From contig DAOWFT010000014.1 of the NCBI GenBank assembly GCA_030637845.1, positions 1 to 6,785 of the forward strand: a stretch of DNA of 6,785 nt, in the 5' to 3' direction. The position numbers and the translations under genes are program-made. Below the pieces are notes generated by a model. It made no database searches and was not told where the DNA came from. It saw only the letters and a list, made by a program, of their open reading frames with translations. Every line of letters begins with the position of its first letter. Within the stretch, counting starts at the first letter, position 1. Origin of the DNA: Thalassospiraceae bacterium. GTDB taxonomy: Bacteria; Pseudomonadota; Alphaproteobacteria; Rhodospirillales; Magnetovibrionaceae. Shown one piece after another: positions 1-5,433 of this stretch.

Positions 1-27
1 GGCCACGTTAAATAAGCAGCTAAAAGG
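1..27 (+). promoter_or_regulatory. Partial SAM-II-type riboswitch aptamer (3' part only) upstream of metZ
   Basis: The segment carries the conserved 3' blocks of the SAM-II aptamer as I remember it: a TAAAT block (9-13), then GCTAAAAGG (19-27), which is one A shorter than the usual GCTAAAAAGG. In SAM-II these follow the 3' strand of stem P1 and form the S-adenosylmethionine-binding pseudoknot. Here GGCCACG (1-7) would be that P1 strand, so its partner, resembling CGTGGCC, and loop L1 should lie just upstream of the window. SAM-II is known mainly from alphaproteobacteria ahead of methionine genes such as metZ and metX, so the location fits. The related SAM-V class, which shares the core, is the main alternative. 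The call is incomplete because the 5' half is not visible. Confidence 0.68.
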
Positions 28-43
28 CCGAAGCAGTGGAATT

Positions 44-72
44 AGCCCTGACCTTCGGTCCGGGCTTTTTTT
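44..72 (+). terminator. Intrinsic terminator in the metZ leader (attenuator)
   Basis: AGCCC (44-48) pairs with GGGCT (62-66). After one T-C mismatch, GACC (50-53) pairs with GGTC (57-60) around a three-base TTC loop. Seven T residues follow at 66-72. This is a well-formed Rho-independent terminator placed 19 bases before the metZ start codon, so it acts in the leader rather than at the end of a gene. Together with the upstream SAM-II-like element it suggests that metZ is shut off by premature termination when SAM is abundant. It could also serve as the terminator of an upstream gene outside the window, but the aptamer remnant directly before it favours attenuation. Confidence 0.85.
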
Positions 73-90
73 ATTGGAGATACCTAAGAG

Positions 91-1281
91 ATGAGCAACA
101 AAAACGAAAAAAATTGGCGCCAATCAACCAAATTGGTGCGGGGCGGACTTGACCGCAGCCATCATGGCGAGCTTTCCGAAGCTATGTTCCTAACCCAGGC
201 CTATGCCTATGACAGCGCCGAACAGGCCGAGCAAAGTTTCAACGGGGAAATCGACCATTACGTTTATTCCCGCTATGGCAACCCGACCGTATCCATGTTT
301 GAAAATCGTTTGGCATTGCTAGAAGGGGCCGATCATTGCCGCGCCATGGCATCGGGCATGGCCGCTGTTTATTGTGCCCTTGCCAGTAAACTTAAAAGTG
401 GCGATAGGGTGGTTGCATCGCGGGCACTTTTTGGCGGCTGTGAATACGTTATCAACACGGCATTGCCAAAGTTTGGAGTTAAAACCGAATTTGTTGACGG
501 TTCAGATTTAAGTCAGTGGGAAAAGGCATTAGCCAAACCGGTGGATATTGTGTTTATCGAAAGTCCGGCCAACCCGACACTGGAAATAATCGATATTGCC
601 GCCGTGGCCGAACTCACCCACAAGGCCGGCGGCAAGCTGGTGGTTGATAATGCGTTTGCATCACCCATTTTGCAAAAACCACTGGAACTGGGTGCCGACA
701 TCGTTACCTATTCGGCAACCAAACATATTGATGGTCAGGGCCGGGTGTTGGGCGGGGCAATTCTTTCCAACGATCAATCCTATATCGAGGATGAGCTGCA
801 ACCGTTTTACCGCAACGTCGGGCCATCGCTTAGCCCGTTTAATGCATGGGTGCTGGTTAAAAGCCTCGAAACGATAGAGCTGCGCGTAACCCGCCAGTCG
901 GAAAACGCGCTGGCGGTTGCAAGCTTCCTTGAAACATTACCCAGCGTTGACCGGGTTCTTTACCCCGGGCTTTCCAGTCATCCGCAGCACGATCTGGCGA
1001 TGAAACAAATGTCCGGCAGCGGTGGCACCGTGGTTTCGTTTGAAATAGCTGGTGGTAGAGACGCGGCGTTCAAGGCATTGAACAAGCTATCGACCATTGA
1101 TATTGCCAACAACCTTGGCGACCTCAAATCCATGATTACCCATCCGCAAACCACAACCCATCAACGCCTGAGCGATAAAGAACAAGCCGCCATGGGCATA
1201 TCACCCAGCCTTGTTCGCCTGTCGGTGGGGATTGAAGATATTGATGATTTGAAGGAAGACCTTACAAGGGCTCTTGGTTAA
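91..1281 (+). CDS. metZ: O-succinylhomoserine sulfhydrylase, PLP-dependent
   Basis: This 396-residue protein is full length for the Cys/Met-metabolism PLP enzymes (cystathionine gamma-synthase fold). MetZ condenses O-succinylhomoserine with sulfide to homocysteine, the direct sulfhydrylation route to methionine, in the cytoplasm. Visible motifs are YSRYGNPT (59-66), which contributes phosphate-binding tyrosine and arginine from the partner subunit, ASGMAA (87-92), VVDNAF with Asp186 for the PLP ring nitrogen, and SATKHIDG with the Schiff-base Lys211. LGDLKSMITHP (342-352) and VRLSVGIED (375-383, Arg376 for substrate carboxylate) complete the active site. The ATG at 91 is preceded by GGAGA at 76-80, a slightly long spacing. 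The close fit of the N-terminus (STKLVRGG) to the family supports this start. The SAM-II-type leader supports a methionine role over cystathionine gamma-lyase or O-acetylhomoserine sulfhydrylase, its close relatives. Expression is probably repressed by SAM. Confidence 0.93.
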   Translation: MSNKNEKNWRQSTKLVRGGLDRSHHGELSEAMFLTQAYAYDSAEQAEQSFNGEIDHYVYSRYGNPTVSMFENRLALLEGADHCRAMASGMAAVYCALASKLKSGDRVVASRALFGGCEYVINTALPKFGVKTEFVDGSDLSQWEKALAKPVDIVFIESPANPTLEIIDIAAVAELTHKAGGKLVVDNAFASPILQKPLELGADIVTYSATKHIDGQGRVLGGAILSNDQSYIEDELQPFYRNVGPSLSPFNAWVLVKSLETIELRVTRQSENALAVASFLETLPSVDRVLYPGLSSHPQHDLAMKQMSGSGGTVVSFEIAGGRDAAFKALNKLSTIDIANNLGDLKSMITHPQTTTHQRLSDKEQAAMGISPSLVRLSVGIEDIDDLKEDLTRALG

Positions 1282-1297
1282 GGGCTCTTGGTTAAGG
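1266..1297. repeat. 14-bp perfect tandem duplication across the metZ stop codon
   Basis: The unit AAGGGCTCTTGGTT occurs at 1266-1279 and again at 1280-1293, followed by the first four bases of a third copy (AAGG, 1294-1297). The first unit runs into the metZ stop codon, TAA at 1279-1281, and the second unit recreates a TAA at 1293-1295. The protein end is therefore unchanged by the duplication. It looks like a small slippage event in the 32-bp gap between two convergent genes. No strong terminator hairpin is visible in that gap, only a short T run at 1305-1309. Confidence 0.95.
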
Positions 1298-1313
1298 TTG
1301 GGGATTTTTAAGT

Positions 1314-1754
1314 TTATTCCTGCCGCCAGGGCATGCCATCCACTTTCCATCCGTTGACGGTTCCACGGTGGCCGGTTGCGTCCTTGTCCCCTTCAAAACC
1401 GTGAGCAACGTTGTAGCAATGATTAAAGCCGTTTTCGCTCAAAAGGCTTGCACCATAGGCAGAACGCACCCCGGAACGGCAAATCAATAAAATCACCTTG
1501 TCGTCTTCGGGTTTTATTATTTCGCTTACTTCGGTGACGAAATTGGGGTTTTGGTGCATATCGGGATATATTTGCCACGGCACCAAATACAGCTTGCGAG
1601 ATAGAACCGAAAGGTTAGGCACACCAATCCAGGACCATTCTTCCGGGGTCCGCACGTCAATTAGTACCGAATTAGGGTCGGTTTTCAGGGTTTCCCACGT
1701 TTTTTCCGGTGTAATATCCCCGGCATATTCTAATGGCTGTTTTGGCGGCTGCAT
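1314..1754 (-). CDS. Single-domain rhodanese-like sulfurtransferase
   Basis: This 146-residue protein is one complete rhodanese domain with no signal peptide or membrane segment, so it is probably cytoplasmic. LIDVRTPEEW (31-40) is the typical early rhodanese strand. CRSGVRS (92-98) is the active-site loop, with Cys92 as the persulfide-forming residue and Arg97 closing the loop. The C-terminal GFEGDKD (119-125) and the following HRG and NGWK motifs are typical of a rhodanese that sits beside metZ in many alphaproteobacteria (from memory). It most likely carries or transfers sulfane sulfur, but its acceptor cannot be told from sequence. It is convergent with metZ, the two stop codons being only about 32 bp apart. 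On its own strand the ATG is preceded by AGGGG (1763-1767) at an 8-base spacing, which fixes the start well. Confidence 0.9.
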   Translation of the reverse strand: MQPPKQPLEYAGDITPEKTWETLKTDPNSVLIDVRTPEEWSWIGVPNLSVLSRKLYLVPWQIYPDMHQNPNFVTEVSEIIKPEDDKVILLICRSGVRSAYGASLLSENGFNHCYNVAHGFEGDKDATGHRGTVNGWKVDGMPWRQE

Positions 1755-1772
1755 TGGCTTTACCCCTATAAT
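1742..1772 (+). promoter_or_regulatory. Possible promoter for the large oxidoreductase gene
   Basis: A perfect TATAAT lies at 1767-1772. The best upstream partner is TTGGCG at 1742-1747, matching TTGACA at four of six positions, but with a long 19-base spacer. Transcription would begin near 1779 and give a leader of about 80 bases. The element overlaps the 5' end and ribosome-binding region of the opposing rhodanese gene, so the two transcripts would overlap. This is inference from consensus matching alone. Confidence 0.3.
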
Positions 1773-1794
1773 GGGCCCTCAATCGGCTCTCGCT

Positions 1795-1822
1795 TTATTA
1801 TTAAGTGTTTAATATAAGTCAA
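1795..1822 (-). promoter_or_regulatory. Possible promoter for the rhodanese gene
   Basis: Read on the minus strand, TTGACT (1817-1822) matches the sigma-70 -35 box at five of six positions. After a 16-base AT-rich spacer comes TAATAA (1795-1800), a weak -10 box. Transcription would start about 30-35 bases before the rhodanese start codon, leaving room for its AGGGG ribosome-binding site. The -10 match is poor, so confidence is limited. Confidence 0.35.
1799..1814. repeat. AT-rich inverted repeat in the divergent intergenic region
   Basis: TATTAA (1799-1804) and TTAATA (1809-1814) form a perfect 6-bp dyad around a four-base GTGT centre. It lies between the divergent rhodanese and oxidoreductase genes and overlaps the candidate minus-strand promoter. 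That position would suit an operator controlling both genes. However, the sequence is all A and T in the arms, so chance is a real explanation. Confidence 0.3.
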
Positions 1823-1860
1823 GGCCAGCACCTAATCATCCTTTATATACAGAAGAGAAC

Positions 1861-4800
1861 ATGACAAAACTTCAACTTGCCCACGGTTTTACATTTAATG
1901 ACCTCTATCAAACGGACGGACTGATCCGTATTGATGGCGTGTTTATGGCCGAGCTGGAAAAGGCCGATGGTGAATTGTTCGCCCGCATTAATAGCGCCCG
2001 GAAAAACCCGGATGCGCTGGATGCAAAGCTTGAGGCTGATTTGTTGTTGGAGCTTAGTCCCCATGTGGATGGGTTTATCGCGACACTTTTTAATATTGAA
2101 GACGAAGTTGCCGAGCTTAAAAAACAGCACTTATTATTAGACCCAATTTATTCCTGCAAACGTTTGTTTGTGCAGCGCCGCGCGCTCAAGGGCAAAAGCA
2201 TCGATGATGCCAGCGCAATAAACGGGCTGATGCTTGCGAAAGAACTTGATAAATTAATTGGCGGTGATTTTAACGAACTGGTTTTTGCCGAAAAAGTAAT
2301 GGCATGGCTAGAAGACGAAGACACAAACAAGGACGCAATTGCCAAGGCCGCCGATTACGCATTGTGGGCAACCCTCACCCCGGAAGGACGCGCGTTACAC
2401 AAAGACCACGTATTATTTAACCAGCCGCAAAAACTTGATGCTGATAATTTGGTAAAAACCGACACGGTTGAAATTACCCCCGGCGTAAATGCCTTAAACT
2501 TTGCCCCGGAACGCATTCATTACCGCGATGGCTTTAAATTATCGGATAAGGGTTGTGATCTTACCGGGGCCTTGGACGAAATAAATTATTGCGTAATCTG
2601 CCATGACCGGGGCAAGGATTCCTGTTCCAAGGGATTGTTAGATAAAAAAACCGACACGTTTAGTAAAAACGATGCCGGAATTGATTTAACCGGCTGCCCG
2701 TTGGAAGAACGCATTTCAGAAATGCATCAGGCCAAGAAAGAAGGCCATGCGGTTGCCTCACTGGCGTTGATAGCCGTTGATAACCCCCTTTGCGCCGGAA
2801 CCGGACACCGCATTTGTAATGATTGTATGAAGTCATGCATTTATCAAAAACAAGAACCGGTAAATATACCCGAGGTCGAAACCCGGGCCTTGAAAGATAT
2901 ACTGGGTCTTAGCTGGGGGTTTGAGATTTATTCACTGCTAACCCGGTGGAACCCCATGAATATCCGTCGCCCGGTTCCAAAACTGGGTAGTGGTTACAAG
3001 GTTCTGGTGGTTGGCACCGGCCCGGCCGGTAGTGCGCTTGCCCATCACCTGATGAACGATGGCCATAGCGTGGTGGCAATTGACGGGGCCAAGCTAGAAC
3101 CAATGGACGCCGCCGTGTCGGGCACCACCCCATTTGGCGAGCGAGTTCAGTTCGACCCAATTGAAAACGTAAAAGACATTTGCGAACAACTGGATGAGAG
3201 AATTTTAGCCGGCTTTGGCGGGGTTGCCGAATACGGCATAACCGTTCGCTGGGACAAAAACTTCCTTAAACTTGAACGCCTGCTGTTGGAACGGCGCGAA
3301 CAGTTCCGCATGTTCGGCGGGGTGCGCTTTGGTGCGCAAATCACCAAGCAACAGGCATTTGCCATGGGCTTTGATCATATCGCGCTCTGCATGGGTGCGG
3401 GCAAGCCAACCATATTGGGCATCGAAAACAACCTGGCCCCCGGCGTCCGTCAGGCGTCTGATTTTTTGATGGCCCTGCAGCTAACCGGTGCGGCCAAATC
3501 CGATAATATTGCCAACCTGCAATTGCGTCTGCCGGCGGTAATAATCGGCGGTGGCTTAACCGCCATAGATACCGCAACGGAAAGCTTGGCCTATTACGTG
3601 GCACAGTGCGAAAAGTTTATCGCCCGGTTTGAAGAGTTATCGGCGGTGCTGGGTGAAGACGTGCTGCGGGCTAACTGGACGGCCGAGGACCATGAAATCG
3701 CATCCGAGTTTTTAAGCCACGGTCAGGCCATTCGCATAGAGCGGGCGCGGGCGAAATCCGAAAACCGTGATCCTGATTTAGCAACAATGTTAAATAAATG
3801 GGGTGGCGCAACCATAGTTTATCGCCGGCGGATGACCGACAGCCCCAGCTACACATTAAACGTTGAAGAAATAGAAAAAGCGTTTGAACAAGGTATCCGT
3901 TTTGTCGAACTGCTTTCCCCGGTTGGGATTGATGTTGATGAGTTCGGTTGGGTCGGAAGAGTAAAATTTGAACGCCAGGAAATTGGTGAAAACGGCAAGC
4001 TAATCGCCACCGCCGATGTGGTGACCTTGCCCGCCCGCGCCGTGCTGGTTGCGGCCGGCACCCAGCCCAACACGGTACTGGCCCGCGAAGATGAAACATT
4101 CGCCGCAATGGATGGAAAATACTTCCGCGCGGTTGATGAAAATGGAAATCAGGTTACCCCGGAACGCAGCGACAAACCGGAAAAGGTTGAGGTCATGATC
4201 GATATTGAAACAGATGGCCGGGCCGTCAGTTTCTTTGGTGACCTTCACCCCAGTTTTGCCGGTAACGTGGTCAAGGCCATGGCCAGCGCCAAGCAGGGCT
4301 ACGTTAAAATAAGCAGCCAATTGCAAAAAGTTTCTCCCACATCAACAGGCTTTGATGATATCGCCGAAAACATGAAACAGGGTTTGGTTGCAAGTGTTGT
4401 TTCGGTAAACCGCCTGACCCCGACCATTGTCGAGGTTGTGATAAAGGCCCCCATGGCGGCGGCGGCGTTTAAACCGGGGCAGTTTTTCCGCTTGCAAAAC
4501 TTTGAGGCCATGGCCGACATCAATCACGGAACCCGCATGGCGATGGAAGGTCTGGCCCTCACCGGGGCCGAGGCCGATATTGCGGCCGGGACGGTTTCGT
4601 TAATCGTTTTGGAAATGGGCGGTTCGTCTAATTTGTGTGCCGGACTTGCCCCCGGTGAGCCGGTTATTTTGATGGGCCCAACCGGAACCCCCACCGAAAC
4701 CCCCGGCGGTGAAACCGTGTTGCTGGCAGGTGGCGGGCTTGGCAATGCGGTATTATTTTCAATCGGCCAGGCGTTCCGCGCCGCCGGCTCAAAGGTTTTA

Positions 4801-5358
4801 TATTTCGCCGCCTATAAAAAAACCGAAGACCGCTATCACACAGAAAAAATAGAAGCCGCCGCCGACACAATCATCTGGTGTTCGGACCAAGACCCCGGCT
4901 TTAGCCCCGGCCGTGATGGTGACAAGGCATTTGTCGGCAATATAGTCGAGGCCATGGCCGCCTACGGCAACGGCGAATTATTTGACGGGCCTAATCCCAC
5001 TGGGCCAATAGATTTGGGCGATGTTGATCGCATAATCGCCATTGGCTCAGACATGATGATGAAGGCAGTAACCGAGGCGCGCCACGGAATACTAAAAGAT
5101 TTCCTCAAGGACAGCCATCAGGGCATCGGTTCCATCAACAGCCCGATGCAATGCATGATGAAGGAAATATGCGCCCAGTGCCTGCAACGCCACGTTGACC
5201 CGGAAACGGGCGAGGAAAAAGTAGTCTTTTCCTGCTTCAATCAGGATCAGCCGCTTGATCTGGTTGATTTTGGCTCGCTTAAAGGGCGTCTGCGGCAGAA
5301 CTCGGTCTCGGAAAAACTGACCGCTTGTTGGATAACCCACTGCCAAAGCAAAGCTTGA
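1861..5358 (+). CDS. Large FAD/iron-sulfur NAD(P) oxidoreductase; fused GltD/NfnB-like and PyrK/NfnA-like modules
   Basis: This 1165-residue soluble protein has no signal peptide or membrane segments. Residues 1-230 are mostly helical and unrecognised. Residues 240-330 form a GltD/dihydropyrimidine dehydrogenase-like ferredoxin domain with eight cysteines (244, 247, 255, 279, 311, 319, 322, 326), enough for two [4Fe-4S] clusters. FAD is bound by VVGTGPAG (383-390) and the late FFGD (791-794). The NAD(P) loop is IIGGGLTAID (561-570), followed by a helical insertion of about 80 residues before YRRR (654-657). Residues 840-1140 resemble PyrK/ferredoxin reductases: PGQFF (872-876), LAGGGLGNAVL (955-965), IGSDMMMKAV (1061-1070), and a [2Fe-2S] set Cys1098, 1104, 1107, 1125. 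This is the cofactor set of NfnB plus NfnA on one chain, so electron transfer between NAD(P)H and a ferredoxin-like partner is inferred; it could instead be a non-bifurcating reductase. The ATG at 1861 follows AGAAGAG (1851-1857), and no in-frame start lies between it and the upstream TAA at 1810. Confidence 0.85.
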   Translation: MTKLQLAHGFTFNDLYQTDGLIRIDGVFMAELEKADGELFARINSARKNPDALDAKLEADLLLELSPHVDGFIATLFNIEDEVAELKKQHLLLDPIYSCKRLFVQRRALKGKSIDDASAINGLMLAKELDKLIGGDFNELVFAEKVMAWLEDEDTNKDAIAKAADYALWATLTPEGRALHKDHVLFNQPQKLDADNLVKTDTVEITPGVNALNFAPERIHYRDGFKLSDKGCDLTGALDEINYCVICHDRGKDSCSKGLLDKKTDTFSKNDAGIDLTGCPLEERISEMHQAKKEGHAVASLALIAVDNPLCAGTGHRICNDCMKSCIYQKQEPVNIPEVETRALKDILGLSWGFEIYSLLTRWNPMNIRRPVPKLGSGYKVLVVGTGPAGSALAHHLMNDGHSVVAIDGAKLEPMDAAVSGTTPFGERVQFDPIENVKDICEQLDERILAGFGGVAEYGITVRWDKNFLKLERLLLERREQFRMFGGVRFGAQITKQQAFAMGFDHIALCMGAGKPTILGIENNLAPGVRQASDFLMALQLTGAAKSDNIANLQLRLPAVIIGGGLTAIDTATESLAYYVAQCEKFIARFEELSAVLGEDVLRANWTAEDHEIASEFLSHGQAIRIERARAKSENRDPDLATMLNKWGGATIVYRRRMTDSPSYTLNVEEIEKAFEQGIRFVELLSPVGIDVDEFGWVGRVKFERQEIGENGKLIATADVVTLPARAVLVAAGTQPNTVLAREDETFAAMDGKYFRAVDENGNQVTPERSDKPEKVEVMIDIETDGRAVSFFGDLHPSFAGNVVKAMASAKQGYVKISSQLQKVSPTSTGFDDIAENMKQGLVASVVSVNRLTPTIVEVVIKAPMAAAAFKPGQFFRLQNFEAMADINHGTRMAMEGLALTGAEADIAAGTVSLIVLEMGGSSNLCAGLAPGEPVILMGPTGTPTETPGGETVLLAGGGLGNAVLFSIGQAFRAAGSKVLYFAAYKKTEDRYHTEKIEAAADTIIWCSDQDPGFSPGRDGDKAFVGNIVEAMAAYGNGELFDGPNPTGPIDLGDVDRIIAIGSDMMMKAVTEARHGILKDFLKDSHQGIGSINSPMQCMMKEICAQCLQRHVDPETGEEKVVFSCFNQDQPLDLVDFGSLKGRLRQNSVSEKLTACWITHCQSKA

Positions 5359-5367
5359 AAGCCTTGA

Positions 5368-5396
5368 TTGACGTTTATGGCCGTGGCCTTTAACTT
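5368..5396 (+). promoter_or_regulatory. lysK: Possible promoter for lysK in the 75-bp gap
   Basis: TTGACG (5368-5373) matches the -35 consensus at five of six positions. It is followed after exactly 17 bases by TAACTT (5391-5396), a weak -10 box matching three of six. Transcription would begin near 5403, giving a leader of about 30 bases. If real, lysK has its own promoter in addition to any read-through from the oxidoreductase gene, and the alternative lysK start at 5377 would not be on this transcript. No convincing terminator lies in the gap, so co-transcription remains possible. Confidence 0.28.
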
Positions 5397-5433
5397 CCCT
5401 TTTTTCACACCTAATCCGCGAGCAAGCCCGATA

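Noticed and set aside
1..29. GGCC at 1-4 can pair with GGCC at 26-29, suggesting a simple leader hairpin.
   Set aside because: Only four pairs closing a 21-base loop; the same bases fit the SAM-II core and the antiterminator pairing better.
1844..1849. TATATA just before the oxidoreductase start as a -10 box.
   Set aside because: It would place the transcription start within about five bases of the ATG, leaving no room for the ribosome-binding site.
2909..3160. Minus-strand open frame of 83 codons opposite the large oxidoreductase.
   Set aside because: It lies wholly within the conserved FAD-binding region of the plus-strand gene, shows low-complexity Arg/Pro-rich translation and has no family resemblance.
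3671..4108. Minus-strand open frame of 145 codons, the longest antisense frame in the window.
   Set aside because: Composition is rich in Arg, Pro, Trp and Cys, as expected from antisense translation of a biased gene; the plus-strand frame carries clear conserved motifs throughout.
4453..4468. Short GGC repeat within the oxidoreductase gene.
   Set aside because: It only encodes four alanines in a linker-like stretch; too short to call a microsatellite of interest.
5357..5406. Possible intrinsic terminator after the oxidoreductase gene (AAAGCC with GGCCTTT, followed by TTCCCTTTTTT).
   Set aside because: The stem needs a bulged C, has about six pairs and a long loop, and the T run is separated from it by several bases.
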